A stretch of DNA of 12,654 nucleotides from CAYXVU01 sp964468725 (GTDB lineage Bacteria > Acidobacteriota > Blastocatellia > UBA7656). Every line of letters begins with the position of its first letter. The stretch's first letter is position 1. The stretch is from contig CAYXVU010000174.1 of NCBI GenBank assembly GCA_964468725.1, positions 1 through 12,654 on the forward strand. The letters run 5' to 3'. The notes beneath the pieces were generated by a model that saw only the letters and a program-made list of their open reading frames with translations, was not told where the DNA came from and did no database searches. Both the position numbers and the translations under genes were made by a program. Shown here in pieces: positions 1 to 7,414 of the stretch.

Positions 1-9
1 ACAGGTCGC

Positions 10-279
10 CTAATCAACAAGTGAGAAACTGTCCACTAAACCGGGGCAAGCCCAGTTGAGCAAGTCAGATTGCTTGGCGAAGAGCTTTTCATGCAACAGT
101 CCGCCGACCAATTCGCCTGCTAGTTGACCGCCCGCTTTTAAGGCTGCCGCAGACGAAGTTGCCAACAGGGTCAGTTGCTCAGGGCTTGGCGGCGTGCCGC
201 TGGCCAGCGAATCCGCTACCGCGCTGCCGCACAGCACCCCGAACGATAAGAACTTCACGGCGGATTTCATCAAGCTCAT
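10..279 (-). CDS. Small secreted protein of unknown function (89 aa)
   Basis: I do not recognise this protein. The ATG at 279 is preceded by GAGG about 8 nt upstream; a TTG at 300 would add seven residues but has no better support. The N-terminus reads as a signal peptide: MSLMKSAVKF, a short hydrophobic stretch, then a GSAVA-DS cleavage site of the AxA type, leaving a mature chain of about 67 residues. There is no proper lipobox before the Cys. The mature part has an Ala/Gly/Leu-rich middle (about residues 35-65), probably one amphipathic or weakly hydrophobic helix, and a single further Cys near the end (NWACPG). It lies 384 bp downstream of the beta-propeller gene on the same strand, so it may be its own transcription unit. 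A complete stop (TAG) lies inside the window, so it is not truncated. It could still be a chance ORF; the signal peptide and ribosome binding site are the only support. Confidence 0.55.
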   Translation of the reverse strand: MSLMKSAVKFLSFGVLCGSAVADSLASGTPPSPEQLTLLATSSAAALKAGGQLAGELVGGLLHEKLFAKQSDLLNWACPGLVDSFSLVD

Positions 280-406
280 ACGGTTTGACCTCGAACGCAA
301 TCGCTGCGACGCGATGATCTTCGGTAATCGGACAACGAACTTTGCGACACGGCCAAAAAGTTATGAGCTTTTTATCCTATCAACTTTGCCTAAGCAAGGC
401 GTTTCT

Positions 407-434
407 GCAATCGCGCAAGCGGGCGATTGCGCGA
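407..434. repeat. Two overlapping, mutually exclusive short stems
   Basis: One stem pairs GCAATCGC at 407-414 with GCGATTGC at 423-430. A second pairs TCGCGCAA at 411-418 with TTGCGCGA at 427-434. Both are perfect 8-bp pairings with 8-nt loops, and they share bases, so only one can form at a time. Neither is followed by a T-tract on either strand. They may simply reflect the CG-rich word content of the gap. Confidence 0.45.
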
Positions 435-507
435 AGCCGAAACGGGAAGGGCGATTATTTACGGGCGGGATTGTGTCGGTTTCTAACGGAGAGGGCGGTC
501 AAGAGAA

Positions 508-606
508 GAATCGAACGCGGATTTGTGCGGAGGCGACGGATGAGTACGGAAAGGCCATCTTGCTCCGTGAAAATCCGTCCGCTCCGCGTTCATCCGTGTT
601 CGATTC
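508..606. repeat. Long imperfect palindrome, 43-nt arms
   Basis: Arm 1 is 508-550 and arm 2 is 564-606, with a 13-nt loop. Aligned without gaps, 32 of 43 positions pair. The mismatches fall in compact blocks of 4, 2, 4 and 1 nt separated by perfect blocks of 5, 7, 6, 5 and 9 bp. The paired blocks are variants of the words ATCCGT, CTCCGC and GTTCGATTC. As minus-strand RNA this would be a long hairpin with symmetric internal loops, starting about 58 nt after the beta-propeller stop codon. No gene is encoded inside. Likely a dispersed intergenic repeat of this genome; function unknown. Confidence 0.75.
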
Positions 607-663
607 CGGGTGCGAGCAGGTTGTCTCTGATTGATGGATGTTTGGTCTGCAACGACGCTTTTG

Positions 664-1902
664 CTACTTCAACTTCCAGAGGGTCAGCGATGCCGCGTCT
701 TTAATCAGCAAAGCATCGTTGAGAATCACCGGATGCGCCCATGTCGGACTGGAAGCGACGGTGAATTTTTTGACCACTTCGAAGCGCTGCGGATTGACGC
801 GCGCGATGGTCATCTCAGCATCATCGGTTAAGAGAAAGAGCAGAGAGTCAACGGCGATCATCGCTGCGTTGTCGCCTTCGCGCCCTTCGGTCAGCCACAT
901 CGTCTTTCCGGTGCGCGCGTCTACGCAGAAAAACTGACCTTTGCGTTTGGTTGACAAGCCATACAAATAATCGCCGCGCAGCACCGGCGTGTTCATGTAC
1001 AACTCGACTTCATCGGTATGCCATACGCGCTCGGTCGTCCATTGGCCTGCGCGATTGATGGGACGAATGGCAAACGTGCCTTTCGTATCGCCGGAAAAGA
1101 TCAAGGTGTCGCGGTACAAGACGGGCGTGATGATGCTGTTGTCCCATTCGGTTTTGAAAGGGATTTGCCAAAGCAATTTGCCGCTCGTGATGGCCAGGCT
1201 GATGATCTTCTGCTGCGAGGGGGTGACCAGTTGACGGACGCCGCCGAGTTCGACGACGATGGGCGACGAATAACCGGGGCCGTCGGCGCTCCAACTCCAT
1301 CGCTCTTTGCCCGTCGCGGCATCAAAGGCGAGAAGCGCGCCGCTGTCTTTGCCGCCGACAAAAGCGATGACCAACCCGCTGTCAACCAGCGGCGATGTCG
1401 CCGTGCCGTAATCCGGCGATTGTTTTCGAAAGCGTTGCGAAAATTCTTTGCGCCACAGCAATCTGCCGCTCGTTGCCTGATAGCACGAGAGAATGCCTGT
1501 GATGCCCAACGTGTAGAGCCTGCCTTGTGCGAAGACCGGCGTGGATTTCGGCCCTTTGCCATGCGCCGCTGCTGCCTGATCAACGGTGTAGGGCGCAACG
1601 TAGCGGTCTTGCCAAAGGCGCGCACCGGTTTCGAGGTTGAAAGAGGCGATGACCTCTTCTTCGCCTTCACGCGCATGCAGGTAGACGCGCTGGCCGATGA
1701 CGACCGGCGAAGCGTGACCGCTGCCGACTTCGACTTTCCACCGTTGGGTGAGTCGTTCGGGAAAGCTGGCAGGCAGGCGCACGCTGGTGGCGACGCCATC
1801 GCGGTTGACACCGCGCCACTGCGGCCAATTCTGCGCGCGGGCAAATTGCGTGAGGGTAAGTATGAACAGAGAGCAGATCAGCAGATGACGGATTGGGCGC
1901 AT
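664..1902 (-). CDS. Secreted PQQ-like beta-propeller repeat protein
   Basis: A 412-residue protein with an N-terminal signal peptide (hydrophobic residues 6-19, cleavage probably after ARA at residue 23). The mature protein opens with NWPQWRG, a hallmark of the PQQ-binding-like beta-propeller proteins common in Planctomycetes and Acidobacteria. Blade motifs of the form (T/S)G-x-x-x-W recur at about residues 91-98 (ETGARLWQ), 144-151, 196-203, 239-246 and 330-337, consistent with a propeller of the BamB/quinoprotein-dehydrogenase fold. No dehydrogenase-specific catalytic residues or haem motif could be recognised, so enzyme activity is not supported; a periplasmic binding or scaffold role is more likely. 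The ATG at 1902 has GGGAG six nt upstream. It follows the response regulator by 144 bp and could be read from that transcript or from its own promoter. It is not an obvious BamB orthologue, because the usual BamB gene neighbours are absent. Confidence 0.9.
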   Translation of the reverse strand: MRPIRHLLICSLFILTLTQFARAQNWPQWRGVNRDGVATSVRLPASFPERLTQRWKVEVGSGHASPVVIGQRVYLHAREGEEEVIASFNLETGARLWQDRYVAPYTVDQAAAAHGKGPKSTPVFAQGRLYTLGITGILSCYQATSGRLLWRKEFSQRFRKQSPDYGTATSPLVDSGLVIAFVGGKDSGALLAFDAATGKERWSWSADGPGYSSPIVVELGGVRQLVTPSQQKIISLAITSGKLLWQIPFKTEWDNSIITPVLYRDTLIFSGDTKGTFAIRPINRAGQWTTERVWHTDEVELYMNTPVLRGDYLYGLSTKRKGQFFCVDARTGKTMWLTEGREGDNAAMIAVDSLLFLLTDDAEMTIARVNPQRFEVVKKFTVASSPTWAHPVILNDALLIKDAASLTLWKLK

Positions 1903-2046
1903 ACGAATCTCCCGATTGAATTTTGTTGCGACCGGCTACAGTGTCGCGCGGACAACCTAGCAAGAGAAGAGGGGGCGCGGGAAACCGAATGTGATGAGTT
2001 GCGCAGGCAGGGGGTGAAACGCGCATGGCGGGGATAGATGACGCAG

Positions 2047-2847
2047 TTATGAAGTCCCTTTTTCGGCCAGTCGCGGTAGGCGCTCGCGGTAGGTGCGGCT
2101 CAAGGTCAGCCGCGTACCATCGCGCAGAATTACGCGATGCTCGCCATGAAAGAGTTGCTGAATCTCTTGAACGCGGTCGAGGTTGACGATGGCCGAGCGA
2201 TGAATACGCAGGAAGCGGCGCGGGTCGAGTTGACTCTCCATCTGGCTGATGGTTTCGCGCAGCAGGTATGAGGATGCCCCCACGTGCAGACGCACATAGT
2301 TGCCTTCGGATTTGAGCCAGTCAATCTCTTCAGCGCGCAAAAAGGTGATGCGCCCGCCGCTTTTGACCAACACGCGGTCGAGCGCGTTCGAACGACTCTT
2401 CCATTCATCCAGCAGGGCAAGCAATCGTTCTTGTAAGCCGCTGGAGCGCGAACTGTTGACCTGTCGCTTCGCTCTCTCCAACATCTGCCGGAAGCGCCGC
2501 TCATCGAAAGGCTTGAGCAGGTAATCGAGGGCTTGCACTTGAAAGGCGCGCAGCGCGTGTTGATCGTATGCGGTCACGAAGACGATAACCGGCAGGCGTT
2601 CGAGGCCAACCTCTTCCAGCACGCGGAAACCGTCCATCTCCGGCATCTGAATGTCGAGAAAAAGGAGGTCGGCAGTCGTTGCGCGCAACGCCGCTATGGC
2701 TTCAAAGCCATCTGCGCATTCGGCGATGATCTCGATGTCCGGGTCGCGTTTGAGCAGGCTGCGCAGGCGGGCGCGCGCCAACGGTTCATCGTCAACGATC
2801 ACCGTGCGAATCGAAGGCGAATAGGAGCGCGAGTCATCAATCATCAT
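2047..2847 (-). CDS. LytTR-family response regulator
   Basis: A 266-residue two-component response regulator acting as a DNA-binding transcription factor. The receiver domain spans about residues 14-130: acidic pair D19-D20, phospho-acceptor D65 in FLDIQMPEMDG, conserved T92 (FVTAYD) and K112 (LLKPF). A linker of about 25 residues leads to a LytTR DNA-binding domain at about 158-260, with the family motifs EGNYVRLH (181-188) and FLRIHRSAIVNL (212-223). LytTR proteins bind pairs of short direct repeats. The start overlaps the end of the kinase gene by 11 bp (two consecutive ATGs at 2847 and 2844), and the region upstream has only a weak ribosome binding site. Translation is therefore probably coupled to the kinase, which is its likely phospho-donor. 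All key residues are present. Confidence 0.95.
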   Translation of the reverse strand: MMIDDSRSYSPSIRTVIVDDEPLARARLRSLLKRDPDIEIIAECADGFEAIAALRATTADLLFLDIQMPEMDGFRVLEEVGLERLPVIVFVTAYDQHALRAFQVQALDYLLKPFDERRFRQMLERAKRQVNSSRSSGLQERLLALLDEWKSRSNALDRVLVKSGGRITFLRAEEIDWLKSEGNYVRLHVGASSYLLRETISQMESQLDPRRFLRIHRSAIVNLDRVQEIQQLFHGEHRVILRDGTRLTLSRTYRERLPRLAEKGTS

Positions 2848-3913
2848 TGCCGCCGTGCCAAGGGATTTTCAGCCTTACTTCCAAACCGCCCGTCACCCGG
2901 TTTGCCATTTCGAAGTGATGGCGGTCGCCATAGAGTTGCGCAAGCCGCGCGCGCGTATTGGCTAGGCCAACGCCTTCTTGGAATGTGCCGCTAGTCGGCA
3001 GCCCCGCGCCATTGTCGCGCACGTGCAGATCGAGCGTGCCATTGTGTCGCGCCGCGCCGATTTCAATCCAGCCCGCGCCGCGCCGCGCCGCGATGCCATG
3101 ACGAATGGAATTCTCTACCAGCGGCTGCAGAATCAGATTGGGAACGCGGGCGTCGAGCGTTTCCGGCGCAATGTTCAACTTCACCGTCAGGCGATCCTGA
3201 AAGCGCAGGCGCTCGATCTCCAAATAGGTATGTAAAAATTCCAGCTCCTGCGCGAGCGCTACCTCTTGGCGATTTTGGTTGGCCAAGGTTAGGCGCAGCA
3301 ATTCGCTCAACCGCGCGATCATCTGATCGGCAGCTTTGGGGTCTTCGTGCACCAATGTTGAGATGGCGTGCAGCGTATTAAAAAGAAAATGGGGATGGAG
3401 TTGCATCTTGAGAGCCTGCAACTGCGCTTGCGCGAGCCGCGTCTCTAACTGCGCCGCTTGCAGTTGTTGCTGCTGATAGTAGGCGATGCTCTGATGGACA
3501 AAGACAATCGCCCAATAGACCAGAACGCAGAAATAGTATTTGCGCGTAAACAACTGCGGCAATTGCCCGGTGATGGCTGCTAGTGAGTATTGCTGATGAA
3601 TGAAGATTTGATCGGCTGCCGCTTGAATGAAGAGTTGCGCGGCGGCGATCAAAAGGCTGGCAGGCAGATGAAGTAAGATCACCCATGACCAGCGCCGCTG
3701 CGTGAATGGGTAGCGTTTGGCCAACCTCAGAATCAGAGGTGTGAGAACTGCCCACGTGTACCAGTCCGCCAATGCTTCGGCTATGTAATGACCCCACGAA
3801 TAACTGGAGCCGCGCACGCTGTCAAAAAAGCGGAGTTGACTAGAATAGATCAACCCGACGAGCGTCCAGAATAGCAAGAGGATGAGCCAATTTCGCCATT
3901 GAATCTTTCTCAT
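2837..3913 (-). CDS. LytS-type sensor histidine kinase (His_kinase family)
   Basis: An integral-membrane sensor kinase of about 358 residues that should phosphorylate the overlapping LytTR regulator. Four hydrophobic segments (about 9-25, 45-63, 77-97 and 126-143) form the sensor part. A Gln-rich coiled-coil linker (about 146-170) follows, then the H-box LHPHFLFN (172-179) with the probable phospho-acceptor H175. The ATPase part has an N-box (PLVENSIRHG, 264-273), the G1 motif DNGAG (300-304) and a G2-like GVGLANTRARL (314-324). This is the LytS/YehU class rather than the EnvZ class. The start is uncertain: the ATG at 3913 has AAAGG only 2 nt upstream, unusually close, while the frame stays open to a TTG at 4018. 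The extra 35 residues would fall partly in a palindromic repeat, so I prefer 3913. The stop overlaps the regulator start. No periplasmic ligand domain is present, so sensing is probably within or close to the membrane. Confidence 0.93.
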   Translation of the reverse strand: MRKIQWRNWLILLLFWTLVGLIYSSQLRFFDSVRGSSYSWGHYIAEALADWYTWAVLTPLILRLAKRYPFTQRRWSWVILLHLPASLLIAAAQLFIQAAADQIFIHQQYSLAAITGQLPQLFTRKYYFCVLVYWAIVFVHQSIAYYQQQQLQAAQLETRLAQAQLQALKMQLHPHFLFNTLHAISTLVHEDPKAADQMIARLSELLRLTLANQNRQEVALAQELEFLHTYLEIERLRFQDRLTVKLNIAPETLDARVPNLILQPLVENSIRHGIAARRGAGWIEIGAARHNGTLDLHVRDNGAGLPTSGTFQEGVGLANTRARLAQLYGDRHHFEMANRVTGGLEVRLKIPWHGGNDD

Positions 3914-3976
3914 TACCTTTACGCCGAATGCTGAATGCCGCAGGTAGAATGACCAACGAAGGGAAGCAGCCCATTT

Positions 3977-4053
3977 ATGAAGAGATGAAGGATGAAGAGG
4001 GAACCCTCTCCGTTTCAATCTTCATCCGTCGGTTTTCAACCTTCGACCTTCAT
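3977..4053. repeat. Imperfect palindrome built of GATGAAG words
   Basis: The 157-bp gap between permease stop and kinase start contains nested inverted pairs: ATGAAG at 3977-3982 with CTTCAT at 4048-4053, GGATGAAG at 3990-3997 with CTTCATCC at 4020-4027 (8 bp, perfect), and an inner AGAGGG/CCCTCT core at 3996-4009 that overlaps the second stem. The arms consist of repeated GATGAAG/CTTCATC words. There is no T-tract on the minus strand after it, so it is not a standard terminator. It may be a dispersed repeat or an RNA processing site between permease and kinase. Confidence 0.55.
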
Positions 4054-4070
4054 TTAACTTTTACCCGCCA

Positions 4071-6533
4071 TCATTCATAGCGTAATGCGACCATCGGATC
4101 AACCTTCAGGGCTCGCTGTGCAGGTAGGTAGCAGGCCAACAGCGAAATGGCGGCAAAGACTAGCGCGATGAACAGAAAGGTCAACGGGTCGCTGGCGCTG
4201 ATGCCATAGAGAAGACTGGCGGTCAACCGCGATAAAGCCAACGCGCCTGCTAAGCCGATGCCGATGCCGATCACCGTCATCAACATACCCTGTCCCAAAA
4301 CCAGTTTGAGAACGTCGCTGCGGGTTGCGCCCAACGCGATGCGAATGCCGATTTCGCGCGTGCGCCGCCCGACAAAATAGGACATCACGCCGAAGATTCC
4401 TATGGCTGCAAGCATCAACCCGATCAATCCGAAGATGCCAAGCAGCGAGGAAATCAACTGCGTCCCTAAAAAAGTTCGGCCTTGCAAAAACTCTTCGATG
4501 CTCATAACGCCTGTAAGGGGTAGGTTGGCATCGAGCGCCGCCACTTCGCGCCGCAATCCGGCGATCAGGGTTGCCGCATCGGCTTGGGTTTCGATGACCA
4601 GCGTCATATCAGCGCGATAGTTTTGCAAGAAGGGCAGATAGAAATAGGGCTGCGGCGCTTCGAAGTATTGGCGGTACTTGCCGTCTTTGGCGATGCCGAC
4701 GATTTCGATGGGTGGCGCGGTGCGCGAAGCCAGTCGGAAGCGTTTGCCGATAGCCTCTTGATCCGGCCAATACTGCCGCGCCATCGTTGCGTTGACGATG
4801 GCTACCAATTGATGATTTCTATCATCCTGTTCGCCAAACTCCCGCCCGCGTATGACCGGCGTGCCGATGGCGCGGAAGTAATCGGCGCTGACGACGCTCG
4901 ACATAATGCCGACCTTTTCGCTCTCCGTTGTAACCTCGCGGCCTTCGATGATGACATCGTGACCGCCGACCGAAAAATCGAGCGGCACAAAGCGCGCCAA
5001 CCCGACCGACTCAACGCCGGGCAGCGTGCGGATGCGTTCGACCGCATCCCGATAAAAGGCTTGCCCGCGCGTTTGGTCATAGCCATTGAGACTGAGGTTG
5101 ACTGAACCCATCACGGTATGTTGACTGCGAATGCCTAAGTCCATCTGCTCGGCCTTGCCGAGACTCTGCAAAAAGAGCGCGGCGGAGATCATCAAGACCA
5201 ACGACATGGCAATCTGTGCAATGACCAGCGCATTGCGCAGCCCCAAGCGCCGCGTCTTTTGACCGAGGACGGACTCTTCGCCTTTGAGCGCGGAGACCAG
5301 ATTGATCTTTGAGGTACGCAATGCGGGAGCGAGTCCGAACAGAATCGCCGCCACGAGAGCGATGGCGGCTGTGAAGAGCAAGACGCGGCCATCGAGTTGA
5401 ACATCGAGATTGAGCGGCAATCCGCCGCCGGGTTTGACCGAGCGTAACCCTTCGATTGCCCATGTGGCGAGTACAAGCGAAACCAGCGCGCCGAGAAAGG
5501 CTAAGAGCAAGCTCTCGGTGAGCAGTTGGCGAATCAGTTGCCAGCGATTGGCTCCCAATGCCTGTCGCAAGGCCATCTCTTTGCCGCGCACGGTGGCGCG
5601 TGCCAGCAGCAGATTGGCGAGATTGGCGCAGGCAATCAGTAAGACTAGCCCGACTAACCCCATCAGCAGCGCCGAAGCGGTTGCCAATGCCGCGCCGGTT
5701 CCGGGTTCAAAGCGCGCTTCCCACTGCGGGAAGAGTTGCACACGCACTCCTTGATTGGTTGCCGGATAGGCCTCTGCCAGTCCTTGCGCTTGAGTGTTGA
5801 TGGCAGCCTGCGCTTGTTCCATCGGCAGATCGTCTTTGAGTCGCCCCCAAACGCGGAAAGCATGCGAGTCGCGTTCTTCGAGGAGGTTGGGCGAGTTGGG
5901 CAGCAGAACGCTCTGCATCATCGCCGGAACCCAGATTTCAGGAGCGGCGATGACTTCGACGCCGCGAAACTCTTTGGGCGCGACGCCGATGATGGCGAAG
6001 GGGTGACTGTTGAGGTTGACACTTTTGCCAATGACGTTGGGGTCTGCACCGAAGCGTCTCTCCCACAGGCCATAGCTGATGACCGCAACGGCGTGCGTGT
6101 CCGGCGTTCGATCTTCTTCCGGTAAGAACGCGCGCCCCAACACCGACTGAACGCCGAGCACGGAGAAATGATTGCCCGATACCATATAGCCCAACAGCGC
6201 TTCGCTGTTTTGCCCGCTGTTGCTGAATGCGAGTTGCACGGGCATGAAGGCTGTGAGGCCGGAGAAGGCGGTATTTTGGTCGCGGTAATCGAGGAAGTCT
6301 CTGTAGGAGACGCCGTGCGGGTAGTCGCCGTGATGGTCGCGCGTGCCGAAAGCTACCAAGCGATGCGGTTCGAAGACCGGCAAGGGTCTGAGGAGCAGCG
6401 TATCTACGAGGCTGAAGACGGCGGCGTTCGCGCCAATGCCGAGCGCTAAGGAGATCACGGCGATCAGGGTGATGCCGGGATTCTTGCTGAGGGTTCGCAC
6501 GCCATAGCGCAGGTCGCGCCATAAGGTTTCCAT
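4071..6533 (-). CDS. MacB/FtsX-type ABC transporter permease (duplicated, ADOP-like)
   Basis: An 820-residue inner-membrane permease without an ATPase domain. The N-terminus (METLWRDLRYGVRTLSKNPG) and first helix (about 20-42) are typical of the acidobacterial duplicated permease family. The layout is MacB periplasmic core domain (about 20-245), FtsX domain with helices near 285-310, 338-360 and 384-402, a second periplasmic core (about 434-670, first helix 434-456), and a second FtsX domain with helices near 691-718, 744-765 and 785-805. So two MacB-like halves are fused in one chain and could make the whole membrane part of a transporter. Each half keeps the cytoplasmic ALG coupling motif (KEMALRQALGANR at 318-330, REIGIRIALGATR at 726-738). 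The start is fixed by AGGAGG 7 nt before the ATG at 6533; an upstream in-frame start at 6584 would cut into a hairpin tail. These permeases are usually orphans; here adaptor and ATPase genes lie just upstream. Confidence 0.95.
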   Translation of the reverse strand: METLWRDLRYGVRTLSKNPGITLIAVISLALGIGANAAVFSLVDTLLLRPLPVFEPHRLVAFGTRDHHGDYPHGVSYRDFLDYRDQNTAFSGLTAFMPVQLAFSNSGQNSEALLGYMVSGNHFSVLGVQSVLGRAFLPEEDRTPDTHAVAVISYGLWERRFGADPNVIGKSVNLNSHPFAIIGVAPKEFRGVEVIAAPEIWVPAMMQSVLLPNSPNLLEERDSHAFRVWGRLKDDLPMEQAQAAINTQAQGLAEAYPATNQGVRVQLFPQWEARFEPGTGAALATASALLMGLVGLVLLIACANLANLLLARATVRGKEMALRQALGANRWQLIRQLLTESLLLAFLGALVSLVLATWAIEGLRSVKPGGGLPLNLDVQLDGRVLLFTAAIALVAAILFGLAPALRTSKINLVSALKGEESVLGQKTRRLGLRNALVIAQIAMSLVLMISAALFLQSLGKAEQMDLGIRSQHTVMGSVNLSLNGYDQTRGQAFYRDAVERIRTLPGVESVGLARFVPLDFSVGGHDVIIEGREVTTESEKVGIMSSVVSADYFRAIGTPVIRGREFGEQDDRNHQLVAIVNATMARQYWPDQEAIGKRFRLASRTAPPIEIVGIAKDGKYRQYFEAPQPYFYLPFLQNYRADMTLVIETQADAATLIAGLRREVAALDANLPLTGVMSIEEFLQGRTFLGTQLISSLLGIFGLIGLMLAAIGIFGVMSYFVGRRTREIGIRIALGATRSDVLKLVLGQGMLMTVIGIGIGLAGALALSRLTASLLYGISASDPLTFLFIALVFAAISLLACYLPAQRALKVDPMVALRYE

Positions 6534-6540
6534 AGCGGCT

Positions 6541-6546
6541 CCTCCT
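6541..6546 (-). promoter_or_regulatory. Strong ribosome binding site of the permease
   Basis: AGGAGG on the minus strand, 7 nt before the ATG at 6533. It decides this start over the in-frame candidate at 6584. Confidence 0.85.
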
Positions 6547-6565
6547 GATTGGATGATGGGGTTAT

Positions 6566-6608
6566 CAAACAAACAACAACTCAAGCCGGACGAGGTGTCT
6601 CGTCCGGC
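6566..6608 (-). terminator. Terminator-like hairpin between second ATPase and permease
   Basis: A perfect 10-bp stem (GCCGGACGAG at 6585-6594 with CTCGTCCGGC at 6599-6608) closes a 4-nt loop. On the minus strand it is followed by a T-rich tail, 12 T in the 19 nt from 6584 to 6566, broken by single or few other bases. It lies 45 nt after the ATPase stop codon and about 33 nt before the permease start. The interrupted tail suggests partial termination, so it may set a lower permease level rather than end the operon. It is the best terminator candidate in the window. Confidence 0.7.
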
Positions 6609-6653
6609 GGTTTGCGTATCCGTAGCGATTGTGGGCGCGGTGGCTTGCGGGGA

Positions 6654-7394
<741 letters not shown>

Positions 7395-7401
7395 GGTTTT
7401 T

Positions 7402-7407
7402 TCCTCC
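7402..7407 (-). promoter_or_regulatory. Ribosome binding site of the second ATPase
   Basis: GGAGGA on the minus strand, 7 nt before the ATG at 7394, inside the 20-bp gap after the adaptor gene. It rules out the overlapping GTG at 7407-7409 as start. Confidence 0.8.
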
Positions 7408-7414
7408 ACAAGAG

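Larger units (their letters stand above)
280..663. other. Gene-free gap with palindromic elements
   Basis: This stretch lies between the stop of the beta-propeller gene and the start of the small secreted protein. No frame has both a ribosome binding site and recognisable protein content; the plus-strand frames here are rich in Arg and Ser with no family features. It holds a long imperfect palindrome (508-606) and a pair of overlapping short stems (407-434), listed separately. No terminator with a U-tract follows the stop codon at 664 directly. Confidence 0.7.

Noticed and set aside
194..704. Plus-strand frames of 120-146 codons across the 280-663 gap
   Set aside because: They run through the palindromes, are rich in Arg and Ser, and have no ribosome binding site or conserved feature.
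1018..2037. 339-codon plus-strand open frame
   Set aside because: It is antisense to the beta-propeller gene, whose signal peptide and five blade motifs make it the real one.
1903..2046. Promoter for the beta-propeller gene (TTGCTA, 17 bp, TGTAGC on the minus strand)
   Set aside because: Only four and three matches of six to consensus and no supporting context; not strong enough to list.
3045..3100. GC-rich run of repeated CGCGCCG units
   Set aside because: It lies inside the kinase gene and is explained by Arg/Ala/Gly codons of the ATP-binding domain (AARRGAG and GAAR); not an independent repeat.
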